A stretch of DNA of 64,000 nt from JADGQN01 sp035315185 (GCA_035315185.1 DATFYE010000057.1:1-64000); one strand, 5' to 3'. Positions 8,903 through 17,401 are shown, numbered from the stretch's first letter. The notes: generated by a model not told the origin, from the sequence alone. Made by a program: numbers and translations.

Positions 8903-9843
8903 GTCACGCTCGTCCTGCTGATGATGATCTTGCCGATGATGTTGATGACGGTAGTGACCACAAAGAGGAGCAGCGCGAGCTGGATCAGGCTGGAGAGGTA
9001 GATTGCTCCGGTGGCTTCCGTGAACTCGTTGGCAATGACACTGGCCATGGTGTTGGCAGGGCTGAAGATGCTCGTGGGCAAGAAGTTCGAGTTTCCAATG
9101 AGCATGGTGACAGCCATGGTCTCTCCCAACGCCCTTCCCAGAGAGAGGAGAATCCCGGCGAATATACCGGAGCGGGCGTAGGGCAGAATCACCTTGCGGA
9201 TCACCTCGAATCGCGTCGCGCCCAGTGAAAGCGCTGCCTCCTTGAGGTCATTGGGGACGAGGTTTATCACTTCCCTGCCCAGGGAAGCAGAGTACGGTAT
9301 GATCATGACCGCGAGGATCAGGGACGAGGCAAGTATACCGACCCCGTACGGGGCGACACCTAATTCTGTCTCTACGAACCGGATGATCGGAATAAAAAAG
9401 AAAAGCCCCCAGAAGCCGTAAATAACTGAGGGGACACCGGCCAGGAGCTCGATGACCGTTTTGACGAAGGAGGAGGCCTTCCCCTCCCGGTGGTAGTAGC
9501 CGAGGAAGATGGAGATCGGCAAGGAGAAGAGAATGGAGATACAGAGGGCGAGGAAGGACGTGACAAGCGTGCCCACGAGAAAAGGGAGCGCCCCGAAATG
9601 CGAAGTGACAGGATCCCACGTACGGCCGGTGAGAAACCTGATGCCGAGGGCCTTCATCGAGGGCATCGATGCGAGCAGCAAAGAGAAGAAGATGGCAATA
9701 AGGAGCACCAGCACGCTAATGCCGGCAAGGTAGAGGATCTTGCGGAACGCACCTTCCGAGAGGGTAAATCCCGGCCTGTGGTGCACACTTTCTGCTTGTG
9801 CCCGCTCCAGTGGCTCGATCATCTGCCCTGCCGATTCTAGCAT
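8899..9843 (-). CDS. pstC: Phosphate ABC transporter permease PstC
   Basis: A 314-residue inner-membrane permease. An N-terminal cytoplasmic stretch is followed by six membrane segments, with the PstC signatures LPFLVGTLVTSF, AGVPSVIYGFWGLFF and the EAA loop EAALSLGATRFEVIRKVILP; GRALGETMAVTMLIGN follows. It starts 27 bp downstream of the pstS stop and overlaps pstA by 4 bp, so it belongs to the same operon. Confidence 0.95.
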   Translation of the reverse strand: MLESAGQMIEPLERAQAESVHHRPGFTLSEGAFRKILYLAGISVLVLLIAIFFSLLLASMPSMKALGIRFLTGRTWDPVTSHFGALPFLVGTLVTSFLALCISILFSLPISIFLGYYHREGKASSFVKTVIELLAGVPSVIYGFWGLFFFIPIIRFVETELGVAPYGVGILASSLILAVMIIPYSASLGREVINLVPNDLKEAALSLGATRFEVIRKVILPYARSGIFAGILLSLGRALGETMAVTMLIGNSNFLPTSIFSPANTMASVIANEFTEATGAIYLSSLIQLALLLFVVTTVINIIGKIIISRTSVT

Positions 9844-9870
9844 AAAGGAATCCCTTTGTTAAAGAGACTT

Positions 9871-10914
9871 TTACTTCATCATAGGCTTACCGCCGTAGGT
9901 AACCGACTTGATCAGTTTCTCGGCCTTTTCCATGGCTGCCTTGGAGAGAGGCGCATACTCCATCGGCTCAGCGTACTTCTGGCCCTGGTGGGTCATCCAC
10001 CAGACGAGCTTAACAACCTCGTTGGCCTTATCTTCCGTCCGGTCACCATACTTCTGCTCCTTGTACAGAAGGATCCAGGTGAAGCCGGCTATGGGGTAGC
10101 CATCCGCTGCCTCGCTGTCCGTGAGGCTGACCATCATGTTGTCCGGAAGGGCAATGTTGGCAGCCTTGCTGGTCGACGTGATAGAGGGCTTTATCCAGTT
10201 GCCCTTCTTGTTCTTAAGGTCGGCGTAAGGCATCTTGTTCTGGAGTGCATAGATCAGTTCGACGTATCCTACGCTTCCCGGTGTCTGCTGCACGAGCCCG
10301 GCCACGCCAGGATTACCTTTACCGCCCAAGCCCGTCGGCCAGTTCAGCGAGGTACCTGTGCCGACCTTCTCCTTCCATTCAGCGCTTACCTTGCTCAGGT
10401 AATCGGCGAATATGTTGGTCGTCCCGCTGCCGTCAGAGCGGTGGACCACGGTGATGGCCATATCAGGGAGTTTCGTGCCCGTATTGGTGGACAGGATGCG
10501 CGGGTCGCTCCATTTCTTTATCTTTCCGAGGAATATGTCGGCAATAACGTCCGGGGTCAGCTTGATCTCCGGGCCCCCTGACAGGTTGTAGGTGACCACG
10601 ACAGCGCCCGCAACGGTGGGAATGTGGAGCACCGGTGCCTGGGCTGCCTTCAGGTCCTCGTCACTCATCACGGCGTCGCTGCCGCCGAAGTCGACCGTCT
10701 TGTTGATCAGCTGGCGGATGCCCCCGCCGGAGCCAATGGCCTGGTAATTCACCTTCACCCCGTACTCTTTGCTATATACGTCGAACATTTTTGAATAGAG
10801 CGGGTAGGGAAAGGTAGCGCCCGCGCCTATCAGCTCCTGCTCCTTGGCCATGCCCGTGCCTACGGCCGAAAGTAGGAGCACTCCTACTGCCAAACAGACT
10901 ATGCTACGCTTCAT
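9871..10914 (-). CDS. pstS: Periplasmic phosphate-binding protein PstS
   Basis: The high-affinity phosphate receptor of the Pst transporter. The mature protein begins after a signal peptide (KRSIVCLAVGVLLLSAVGTGMA) with LIGAGATFPYPLYSKMF, the standard PstS opening; IGSGGGIRQL, FGGSDAVMS and HRSDGSGTTNIF supply the phosphate-binding loops. I chose the ATG at 10914 because GCAAAGGAGG precedes it; the frame extends to 10995 but without a signal-like sequence. The length, 347 residues, is normal. Two Pho-box promoters lie upstream, as expected for the first gene of the pst operon. Confidence 0.96.
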   Translation of the reverse strand: MKRSIVCLAVGVLLLSAVGTGMAKEQELIGAGATFPYPLYSKMFDVYSKEYGVKVNYQAIGSGGGIRQLINKTVDFGGSDAVMSDEDLKAAQAPVLHIPTVAGAVVVTYNLSGGPEIKLTPDVIADIFLGKIKKWSDPRILSTNTGTKLPDMAITVVHRSDGSGTTNIFADYLSKVSAEWKEKVGTGTSLNWPTGLGGKGNPGVAGLVQQTPGSVGYVELIYALQNKMPYADLKNKKGNWIKPSITSTSKAANIALPDNMMVSLTDSEAADGYPIAGFTWILLYKEQKYGDRTEDKANEVVKLVWWMTHQGQKYAEPMEYAPLSKAAMEKAEKLIKSVTYGGKPMMK

Positions 10915-11066
10915 ACTGCCTCCTTTGCTACAGAAATTTTCCGAAGCTCGCTCCGGAAAGGATGTATACGACCTGGCGTAAACAGTTTTTTTCACGTGAT
11001 ATACCTCGCGGCTTGCCGCAGGGTAGCGCAGTTACTTCTTGCCTGCCGTGAACGTGCTGTGACCGT

Positions 11067-11121
11067 ATTGTAATGCTCTGGATTTAAGGTATGGTGAAGG
11101 AACTGTTAATTTTTGGTTAAT
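11067..11121 (-). promoter_or_regulatory. Pho-box promoter, proximal, for pstS
   Basis: On the minus strand four 7-bp units spaced exactly 11 bp apart: ATTAACC (11115-11121), ATTAACA (11104-11110), CTTCACC (11093-11099), CTTAAAT (11082-11088). After 9 bp comes a -10-like TACAAT (11067-11072). This is the direct-repeat geometry of PhoB binding sites replacing a -35. It lies about 150 bp ahead of pstS. Confidence 0.85.
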
Positions 11122-11200
11122 TTTCTTCTAGCTTAGTTACTTACTCTGAAGAAACAATATCGATGGCTAATCACAAGCGGAGGGTTACGACCTTCGTGGA

Positions 11201-11256
11201 TAGTTTGTCTGCGGAGTGTTAAGGGAAAATTAAAGTGACATGAAAAGTCGGTTAAT
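11201..11256 (-). promoter_or_regulatory. Pho-box promoter, distal, for pstS
   Basis: A second minus-strand box: ATTAACC (11250-11256), TTTCATG (11239-11245), TTTAATT (11228-11234), CTTAACA (11217-11223), 11 bp apart. The -10 is weak (CAAACT or AAACTA about 9-10 bp on). The sequence matches the box ahead of the phosphite-dehydrogenase-like gene (24296-24335) at 38 of 48 aligned positions, so the two promoters look duplicated. Confidence 0.75.
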
Positions 11257-11285
11257 TTAGGAAACCCCTTCTTTCGGCGTCTCTT

Positions 11286-11340
11286 TTTAACCAAGAATTA
11301 ACGTGTTCTATCAACTCTATTAACAATAGGCAGGTACACT
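11286..11340 (+). promoter_or_regulatory. Pho-box promoter for the NadD-like gene
   Basis: Plus-strand units TTTAACC (11286), ATTAACG (11297), CTATCAA (11308) and ATTAACA (11319), all 11 bp apart, then 9 bp and TACACT (11335-11340). It faces away from the pstS boxes, so the intergenic region holds back-to-back Pho promoters. Transcription should begin near 11347. Confidence 0.85.
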
Positions 11341-11442
11341 CCCACCATGGATTGGTTGGACTTCCAAAGAGCCGCGAAATCATCCGGCACCAACCCGATC
11401 ACTGAGGTCATCAAAGGAAGGATTCTGAAGGAGCTAACCGAC

Positions 11443-12294
11443 ATGGCAGAGGAGATCGACATTCGGCTGAGTGCCTCTCCTTTCAAGGAAATATGGGCGG
11501 ACGCCGAATTCTATCTTGACCTTATTACAGCACAGCTGAACAACCGCGAAGTGATCCCAGTTTCAATCACAAGGCCGGGCGATGAAAGTGAAAAGGCAGA
11601 ATCCTGCAGAACGCTCCGTGTTGGTTTTTATCCGGTTTCCGCGGACCCGTTTCACTGGGGACATCTGTTGATCGGCTTATCTGCCATTGCCAGATTCAAA
11701 CTCGATAAGGTCGTTTATGCAATTGCAGGTCACGACCCTAGAAAACCGGAAATGACGCCGCCCACAGCACGCCACGCCATGGGTCGGTCGATACTGGACA
11801 TGTTCACGCCTCTCTTTGAGCACTCATCTGTTGCCCTGGAAGACGAGCTGGACGGCGAATCGAGTCTGTTTAAGATCCTGGCTCTGCACGCGGGGCGGAG
11901 GATCAAGGCCTTTTATATTGCCGGATCAGACCATTGCCGTTGCGTTGATCCTGTGACGGGTAGTGCAGATACCATTCAAAAGCTGGAGGAGCACGTACGG
12001 AGCAAGATGTACGGATTTGACGGCAGAAGACAGCGCATCTCCCTGATCTTTGTGAAACGGGGTCCGGCAGAATGCAGCATTAACACGCGACTCAAGGTGT
12101 CATGCATGCCAAGTCTGCCGTTCAGCGCATCGTCGACGGTTATCAGGCGGGCGCTTGCGCGTCGGGAAAGCATTGATAAACTTGCGCTGCTGCCTTACAC
12201 AGCTTATCTCTACATCCGTGCGCTCGCCCTCTACGTGCCGAGCCGACAGGTTGGGGGCAAAGAAAAGCCACTGCCTGTCAAGCGAGTGGCATGA
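11443..12294 (+). CDS. NadD-like nucleotidyltransferase
   Basis: About 283 residues. After an N-terminal extension of about 70 residues, a cytidylyltransferase-like fold begins with VGFYPVSADPFHWGHLLIG, whose HWGH is the HxGH catalytic motif. FSASSTVIRRAL near the C-terminus is the (I)SSTxxR motif. These fit the nicotinate-nucleotide adenylyltransferase superfamily, which transfers AMP and releases pyrophosphate, but the enzyme is divergent and its substrate is uncertain. The frame is open from an ATG at 11347, only 7 bp after the predicted -10, so that start would be essentially leaderless. I prefer the ATG at 11443, which has GAAGGAG 9 bp upstream. It is driven by a four-unit Pho box and followed by a small gene probably in the same transcript. 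Confidence 0.75.
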   Translation: MAEEIDIRLSASPFKEIWADAEFYLDLITAQLNNREVIPVSITRPGDESEKAESCRTLRVGFYPVSADPFHWGHLLIGLSAIARFKLDKVVYAIAGHDPRKPEMTPPTARHAMGRSILDMFTPLFEHSSVALEDELDGESSLFKILALHAGRRIKAFYIAGSDHCRCVDPVTGSADTIQKLEEHVRSKMYGFDGRRQRISLIFVKRGPAECSINTRLKVSCMPSLPFSASSTVIRRALARRESIDKLALLPYTAYLYIRALALYVPSRQVGGKEKPLPVKRVA

Positions 12295-12381
12295 GCATCC
12301 GCGCGTGTCCACGCTTCCGTTCCAAGCCCCCTGCAGGATACCGCGGGGAGCGTCTGCAAACGGTTCAGTCGGAGGTGAAAC

Positions 12382-12846
12382 ATGAAGAGAAACGCGAAAA
12401 TCGTAACCGCCCAATTTCTCAGGTTGTCGTACTTGTATGAATCTGACCACGGACTCTATGCGGAGGAAGAGTTCCATCGGCTGGTGGAGCTGGAGAGCAA
12501 AAGAGCGGCAAGGTCCAAAACGGTATCACTATTGGTGTTGCTGGATCTCACGCCCTTCGAAGGAAGACAGGAAGGAGATCGGGTGCTGAGGAACGTAGTG
12601 TCGGCTCTCTTCTCTTCGACGAGGGAGATTGACACGAAGGGCTGGCACCGCTACCCGGCCGTCCTTGGCGTCGTCATGACCGATTTGATGCCGACAAATG
12701 ATTCTCTCCGCGCCGCGAGGGATGCCTTCGTTGACAGACTGCTTACAAACCTTGCTGAGACTCTTGATAGCTCGGAATTAGAGCGAATTCACTTTTCCAG
12801 TCACCCTTCGGAGCCATTACACAGCTTCTTAAGAGCAAGAGGTTGA
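12382..12846 (+). CDS. Degenerate GGDEF-like domain protein
   Basis: A 154-residue protein with a good ribosome site (GGAGGTG, 6 bp before ATG). The core EEFHRLVELESKRAARSKT, then LLVLLDLTPF, LRNVVSALFSSTREIDTKGW and VLGVVMTDL resembles the diguanylate-cyclase-like fold found in stand-alone proteins near polysaccharide genes, but no GGDEF active-site sequence is present, so it should be catalytically inactive or use another chemistry. It begins 87 bp after the NadD-like gene with no terminator in between, so it is likely co-transcribed from the same Pho promoter. Its function is unknown. Confidence 0.7.
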   Translation: MKRNAKIVTAQFLRLSYLYESDHGLYAEEEFHRLVELESKRAARSKTVSLLVLLDLTPFEGRQEGDRVLRNVVSALFSSTREIDTKGWHRYPAVLGVVMTDLMPTNDSLRAARDAFVDRLLTNLAETLDSSELERIHFSSHPSEPLHSFLRARG

Positions 12847-12933
12847 TCAGCCACGTCGCCGAAAAGAGCACGTACTGTCCACCCGCGGTGGCAAGGGCAA
12901 AGCCTCACGGATTGCGTGTCACAACGAGCCAGG

Positions 12934-13152
12934 TTAGCGCGTGTTTCGTCTCCGGAGGAGCTCCTCGACTCTTCTCGCGGCGAATATCGCCAGAAAGGTT
13001 CTTATCGTGGCTCTCTGCTGCATCTCTGCAAGAACGCCCTCATACAGCTGTCGGATCTCTTCCTTCGGCACGTCCATTGAGGCCGCGATTTTTTCTATTG
13101 CGGCTGCGTTCTTTTTTTCCTCATTTTCGCGTTTGTAAGGAAATTCGTTCAT
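12934..13152 (-). CDS. Small DUF3562-like helical protein
   Basis: A 72-residue protein: IEKIAASMDVPKEEIRQLYE followed by VLAEMQQRATIRTFLAIFA and RRVEELLRR. The layout (short helix, acidic turn, LYE motif, then an alanine-rich helix and an arginine-rich end) fits the DUF3562 type of small proteins. The N-terminus is charged and there is no signal sequence. A short AGGTG precedes the ATG. It is the second of two small minus-strand genes here. Function unknown. Confidence 0.6.
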   Translation of the reverse strand: MNEFPYKRENEEKKNAAAIEKIAASMDVPKEEIRQLYEGVLAEMQQRATIRTFLAIFAARRVEELLRRRNTR

Positions 13153-13176
13153 GGTACACCTGCGTCCTGTGCTATT

Positions 13177-13314
13177 TTACTCGTTTAGACTTGGTTCCAG
13201 TTCTTCGCTCGCTGCGGGTGCTGCGTGACTCCGCCTTGCGCGAGGATGAGGCGGCGCTGCTTTCCCCAAAGCCTCACTCGCGCGCACATTAGTTTTTTTT
13301 GTTTTTTCTACCAT
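13177..13314 (-). CDS. Small basic hypothetical protein
   Basis: A 45-residue frame starting MVEKTKKTNVRASEALGK, preceded by GAGGAACGAAATC as a possible ribosome site. It is rich in K, R, A and P and low in hydrophobic residues, and I see no family. It lies 24 bp upstream of the DUF3562-like gene on the same strand, so the two could form an operon. Support is only the start context and spacing. Confidence 0.35.
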   Translation of the reverse strand: MVEKTKKTNVRASEALGKAAPPHPRARRSHAAPAASEELEPSLNE

Positions 13315-13617
13315 GATTTCGTTCCTCTTCTCGTGATTGCGTCCCTCGTTAGAACATAACAACGAAACTCCCATATTTCAAGTTGGAAATTCACAAGCAA
13401 CTAAAGAACGCCCGGTAAAATGCAGGCAGCCTTCCGGACATAGTACCCAGAGTGTGCATGACAACCACCGATTTTCTGTCTGGCTGCAAAGCCATCTCGA
13501 TCGATTATCTCCGTTCGGTTGACCGTAATCAACCATTACAGTTTTTATTATTATACCGGTTGTACGCGAAAGCAACGTCAGCCGACACCAGCTGCTCGCT
13601 GAAAAAATTTACCAGGA

Positions 13618-13661
13618 TGTAACATTTTCTTCATCAATTCTTAACAGGGGTCTGATGAAAT
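13618..13661 (+). promoter_or_regulatory. Pho-box promoter for the metallophosphoesterase gene
   Basis: Units TGTAACA (13618), CTTCATC (13629) and CTTAACA (13640), 11 bp apart, then 9 bp and a weak -10 (TGAAAT, 13656-13661). About 190 bp of leader follow before the coding start. The 300 bases before this box hold no gene that I can support. Confidence 0.75.
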
Positions 13662-13783
13662 AGTCGCATCATGCTGGCGCCATCTGTTCTGTCCCACTCG
13701 AGGGCCACTTCCTCCAGAGCGAATGCGTCATACGTCGGGCCGATAAGGAGGTGCTACGCTCAGAAGGATTAGTCGTCCGCAGT

Positions 13784-13840
13784 ATGAACGTAAGAGAGAA
13801 GAGCAATCGTAAGACAGACAACAGTCCAAAAAAATCTTGA
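13784..13840 (+). CDS. Possible 18-residue leader peptide
   Basis: An ATG at 13784 opens a short frame (MNVREKSNRKTDNSPKKS) whose TGA at 13838 runs into the AAAGGAG ribosome site of the phosphoesterase gene. Termination there could affect initiation downstream. There is no strong ribosome site of its own, so it may be chance. Confidence 0.2.
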   Translation: MNVREKSNRKTDNSPKKS

Positions 13841-13855
13841 AAGGAGAAGCGTAGA

Positions 13856-15619
13856 ATGAAAAAAATATTTTGCCACAAAATATTGTTTACGTTTATGGCC
13901 GCGATCCTTATCGCGGTTGGCTCGGCATCCGCCGAACCCTGGAAATTCGGTGTCATGTCGGATACTCAGTGGATCGGCACCGACGATGGCAGGAACCCGG
14001 GCTCGTGTGCCGTTGATATCGTCAAGGTACTCAACCAGCAGTTTATCCAGCACGGCGTAAAGCTCGTTGTGCAGGTGGGTGACCTCGTGGATCAAACAGG
14101 TTCAACAGCCACGTCCGTCGCCAATTCGGAGGATGTCCGGGCTGCCTTTGCGCAGGAACTGTACAACGCGGGAATCGCCTTCTTCCCGTTCCGTGGCAAC
14201 CACGATTCGCAACCACTCGCTGGTACCGAGTTCAAGAGGATCTATCCTCAGACACTGTCCGGTATAATGAATGATACTCCGGGGGACGTCTTCGCCGTGC
14301 CCAACCCGGATGCATTGGTACAGCCCTTTCCCACGGTCAAAGGCAAACATTTCTACGTGGGCACGAACTTCAGCACACCCTCTCCCAGCACCACGAACAA
14401 CCTGGACTGGACAGGTTTGAGCTATGCCTTCGATATTGATAACGTCAGATTTGTGATGCTCGACCAGTTTTCTGCTCCAAACGCAGGGGCCAATCAAAAC
14501 CCCGCGCCTAATGCGATCGACCTTCAGCAGTCCTGGATAAACGGTGTACTCGGGAGCAAGCCCGCCTCCCATCACGCCTTTGTCTTCAGCCACAAGGGCC
14601 TGATCACGGAGAATCACGTAGACGTGCTTTTCGGGTCCGATCCATCGAAGGATCCCGCCGGACAGAATGCCTTCTTTTCAAGCCTGTATAACAACGGCGT
14701 GCGCTATTACATGAACGGCCACGACCACATGCACGACCGCTCGCGCATAGAGAGCCCTGACGGCCACTCCTACGTCAACCAGCTCCTCTGCGCCTCGGAC
14801 AGCTCTAAGTTCTACACTCCGGGAATGCCGGCCAATGATGTCCTGTATGACACCCCGACCCGCCAAACCCAGATCTCTCAGGAGCTTCATACCGTCGGTT
14901 ACTATATCTTCACGGTTGATGGACCGAGGGTAACCGCAGATTATTACTCGGCGCCTGTTCCGACTGCCGCTCCCAGCGGCTGCGCTACCCCCACCAGTCC
15001 CAACTGCGAATATCTAATTACCACAACACCGCCCCTTAACTTCGTCAAAGCCGAGACGTTCGGATACAGCCTCAATGGCCATGAATACCTGGTGGCGCAA
15101 GGTCAGGATTACACCGGCGTACACGAAACGTTTGAATCGACAACCGCAAAGATTCTCGGCGGCAAGAACGGCAGCACCGCAACAGATTTCGATGGTCGCG
15201 CCTTTACCAAGGCTGTTGACACGGGCTGGGTCGATATAGACGGCTGGTTCGCTAAGTATCCTGCCAAAATATGGAACCCCGACCTCGATCTCGCAAGCGA
15301 TATCTTCACTCTTTGGGGCATGGCCGATTTGGGTGCAAGCACGACCGATACCTATGCGCTCTCACTCAGCTATGATAATCACAGGCTGCTTCCGATACAG
15401 ATTGGACAGGGCCTTCTCGGTCTTGTGACCAGGGATGGAAAGGGTCACTGGGTTAATGCGGTCGATTTGAACTCGGGCGGCACAAAGAAATTCGTGCTTG
15501 GGCCGTATAAGTCAACCTACGGACTGGGCACGTATGGTCTTGATCTTGCGACCAGGACTGTCTGGGCAGTTATCAACCACAACGGTGAATTCGCCGCGGC
15601 CGGGTTCGGACATTTCTGA
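13856..15619 (+). CDS. Secreted calcineurin-like metallophosphoesterase
   Basis: A 587-residue protein with a signal peptide (about residues 1-26, ending SASA). The two-metal phosphoesterase core is complete: MSDTQW (D36), VQVGDLVDQ, FRGNHDSQ, FSHKG and the GHDHMHD motif. Calcineurin-like enzymes of this type hydrolyse phosphomonoesters or diesters, so with its Pho-box promoter it is best seen as an extracellular phosphatase that frees phosphate from organic esters. The C-terminal about 200 residues are an extra domain without clear family, perhaps for substrate or surface binding. An AAAGGAG site precedes the ATG. Export beyond the outer membrane could use the type II pathway, of which gspG and gspC are nearby and Pho-controlled. 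Confidence 0.88.
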   Translation: MKKIFCHKILFTFMAAILIAVGSASAEPWKFGVMSDTQWIGTDDGRNPGSCAVDIVKVLNQQFIQHGVKLVVQVGDLVDQTGSTATSVANSEDVRAAFAQELYNAGIAFFPFRGNHDSQPLAGTEFKRIYPQTLSGIMNDTPGDVFAVPNPDALVQPFPTVKGKHFYVGTNFSTPSPSTTNNLDWTGLSYAFDIDNVRFVMLDQFSAPNAGANQNPAPNAIDLQQSWINGVLGSKPASHHAFVFSHKGLITENHVDVLFGSDPSKDPAGQNAFFSSLYNNGVRYYMNGHDHMHDRSRIESPDGHSYVNQLLCASDSSKFYTPGMPANDVLYDTPTRQTQISQELHTVGYYIFTVDGPRVTADYYSAPVPTAAPSGCATPTSPNCEYLITTTPPLNFVKAETFGYSLNGHEYLVAQGQDYTGVHETFESTTAKILGGKNGSTATDFDGRAFTKAVDTGWVDIDGWFAKYPAKIWNPDLDLASDIFTLWGMADLGASTTDTYALSLSYDNHRLLPIQIGQGLLGLVTRDGKGHWVNAVDLNSGGTKKFVLGPYKSTYGLGTYGLDLATRTVWAVINHNGEFAAAGFGHF

Positions 15620-15735
15620 GAATAGATAGCTCGTATCCGGTCATAGATAGTAAGGACGGCTTCTTCGATGCATTCCATTGCAGAAAGACGCCGGACTCGC
15701 CGAGACCACAACTAGAGACTGAAGCACTGTAGACC

Positions 15736-15774
15736 CCCTCGCCGTCGGGTATAAAGGTTTCCCGGCGGCGAGGG
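15736..15774 (+). terminator. Hairpin after the phosphoesterase gene
   Basis: CCCTCGCCG (15736-15744) pairs with CGGCGAGGG (15766-15774) around a 21-base loop. There is no T-run, so it is either a weak terminator or an mRNA 3' stabiliser. It sits 117 bp after the phosphoesterase stop. Confidence 0.5.
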
Positions 15775-15814
15775 CTGTATGTGAACCGAAAAATCTATTA
15801 CATGAGGCAGGCGG

Positions 15815-16471
15815 ATGAGCGTAAGAGCGGATGTCTTTGCAGTTGTCGCGGTGTTGTTTCGATTCATAATAGTTTCAGCGACGGCTTACGGGTATGATGA
15901 GGTGCAACTCGAGCAACTGCGTACCACCCACCCGCATCAATGCACGAAATGTGATCTTTCAGGCGCCCAGCTGGGAGGCTGGGAGCTGGACGACGCGCTC
16001 CTGAGCGGCTCGAACCTGAAAGGGGCCAATCTCGACAATACTGAGCTGGGAAGCGCTGATCTCAGCCAAGCCGATCTCAGTGAGGCGAGACTGCACGGGG
16101 CCGTGCTAAGCCGTGCGAACCTTCAGGGCGTCGATATGCGCAAAGCGCAGCTTGGGAACGCCACCATCGACCGGGCAAATCTCAGCGGAGCAAATCTCAC
16201 CGGCGCGGATCTCTGGGATTCAACTCTTCGAGATACGGATCTGCATGGCGCACGACTTTACATGGCGCAGCTCAGTCGCGCCAATCTCATGTATGTAAAT
16301 TTCCGGAATGCAGACCTTCGCAAAGCCACTCTCGCCGAGGCTGACTTGAGAGGAGCCGATATGAAAAATGCAAATCTGGAAGGCGCAGACCTGACGAACG
16401 CAAAGCTGTCCGGTGCCACGTGGGTCGATGGACGGAAATGCAAGTCGGAATCCGTTGGGATATGCAAATGA
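15815..16471 (+). CDS. Exported pentapeptide-repeat protein
   Basis: A 218-residue protein. The first about 30 residues include a hydrophobic, signal-like stretch, and a CTKCDLSG sequence follows. Residues about 50-205 are tandem pentapeptides of the A(D/N)LxX type (ANLDN, ADLSQ, ANLSG, ADLRG and so on), which fold into a right-handed quadrilateral beta-helix. Such proteins lack a shared function. The CxxC before the repeats and the C at the end (GRKCKSES) are unusual. No Pho box is visible upstream. Confidence 0.85.
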   Translation: MSVRADVFAVVAVLFRFIIVSATAYGYDEVQLEQLRTTHPHQCTKCDLSGAQLGGWELDDALLSGSNLKGANLDNTELGSADLSQADLSEARLHGAVLSRANLQGVDMRKAQLGNATIDRANLSGANLTGADLWDSTLRDTDLHGARLYMAQLSRANLMYVNFRNADLRKATLAEADLRGADMKNANLEGADLTNAKLSGATWVDGRKCKSESVGICK

Positions 16472-16641
16472 GTCGACGAATCCTAAGAACGGCTCACCAG
16501 TGTTTATTTCGTGCGGCGTGAGATTCCGGGCTCCTCCGGCAATCCCTCGCGGATGTCCCGCGTGAGGCAAGGCGTGCTATGGCCCCACGGTCAGCGCCTG
16601 CCAGGCGTGGTCAGGATCACTCCGGACTGGTGTTTGGCTTT

Positions 16642-16911
16642 CTATTTCTGGCCGTGGAGCGCTATCAGCAGGCTTTCCAGATACGGATCATGCTCCTGGA
16701 CAGAACTGACCGTCTCGTTTCGCGAGCATGGCAGAAGGGGTTTCAGCCACCTGTTGAAGCAAAGGAGCGATAAGGTGACAATCCTATGGAGGCTCCCCGC
16801 CAGAGCGCATTTCGAGGGCTTCTCGTGTCCATGGAAAAACGAAATCATCTCGGAGCTGTCCCCGTTGACCGATGTCTGCCTGATCAACTCAGAAACTTGT
16901 GCAGCGTCCAT
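16642..16911 (-). CDS. Hypothetical protein in a Pho-controlled pair
   Basis: An 89-residue protein without recognised family. The ATG at 16911 has GGAGG 9 bp upstream, and that site overlaps the stop of the preceding gene, so the two are translationally linked. A central stretch (CALAGSLHRIVTLSLLCF) is moderately hydrophobic, and the ends are polar. Nothing suggests catalysis. It is the second gene of the unit behind the minus-strand Pho box at 17336-17401, so a role in phosphate stress is plausible but unproven. Confidence 0.55.
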   Translation of the reverse strand: MDAAQVSELIRQTSVNGDSSEMISFFHGHEKPSKCALAGSLHRIVTLSLLCFNRWLKPLLPCSRNETVSSVQEHDPYLESLLIALHGQK

Positions 16912-16916
16912 GTGTG

Positions 16917-17294
16917 TCATCCTCCTTCAGGGGTGTTGCTGAATGAATGTTTACTTACGCTGTGCAGAACAACCGGCCGTTCATGCATGTGTTCCGGATC
17001 ATAGGTCATCATAACCCTCTCGCCGCAGTCGGTACACGCGACGCCTCGCGAGGCCACATGGTAGACGGACCTGTAGGGAAGCCCATCTATCCACGCTTTG
17101 GCAAGAGGTACAGCCTCACATGCATCCGTCTCCGGTTCCGGCGCTCTCTCCTCGAAGTCGTGTTTCCTCAACGCACAGACGACACACAGATGCCTGCGTC
17201 GCGCCATCGCGCCCATACCACTGACCTGTTGGGAGATGAAGTCGTGGCCACGCATGCTGCCTCTTTCTCGCCCCGGATCCATGATATCGTTCAT
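16917..17294 (-). CDS. Small zinc-ribbon-like protein, Pho-controlled
   Basis: A 125-residue protein with two cysteine pairs: HLCVVC (about residues 36-41) and VACTDCGERV (about 86-95), spaced as in a zinc ribbon; the tail MTYDPEHMHERPV holds extra histidines. A strong AAAGGAG precedes the ATG. A five-unit Pho box on the same strand drives it. A 39-bp exact copy of the sequence coding the tail occurs inverted at 20173-20211. I do not know the function; a metal-binding regulator or adaptor would fit. Confidence 0.65.
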   Translation of the reverse strand: MNDIMDPGRERGSMRGHDFISQQVSGMGAMARRRHLCVVCALRKHDFEERAPEPETDACEAVPLAKAWIDGLPYRSVYHVASRGVACTDCGERVMMTYDPEHMHERPVVLHSVSKHSFSNTPEGG

Positions 17295-17335
17295 CTCTGA
17301 TCTCCTTTCTCCTGATACGGTTTCTGCTTGGTATA

Positions 17336-17401
17336 AGACTACAGGCTCTTTATTAAGAAAATATGAATAAGAAGTGAAAAGGTGGTTAATATTTTGACCA
17401 A
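17336..17401 (-). promoter_or_regulatory. Pho-box promoter for the zinc-ribbon gene pair
   Basis: Five minus-strand units 11 bp apart: TTGGTCA (17395), ATTAACC (17384), TTTCACT (17373), ATTCATA (17362), CTTAATA (17351), then 9 bp and TAGTCT (17336-17341). It is divergent from the next promoter. Confidence 0.8.

Noticed and set aside
12843..13292. Plus-strand frame of 149 codons
   Set aside because: Arg/Ser/Leu-rich composition, no ribosome site, and the minus strand holds a better small gene.
13480..13530. Resemblance of CTGCAAAGCC to a cyclic di-GMP (GEMM) riboswitch
   Set aside because: The other conserved blocks (CACG, the GNRA loop and tetraloop receptor) are missing on both strands.
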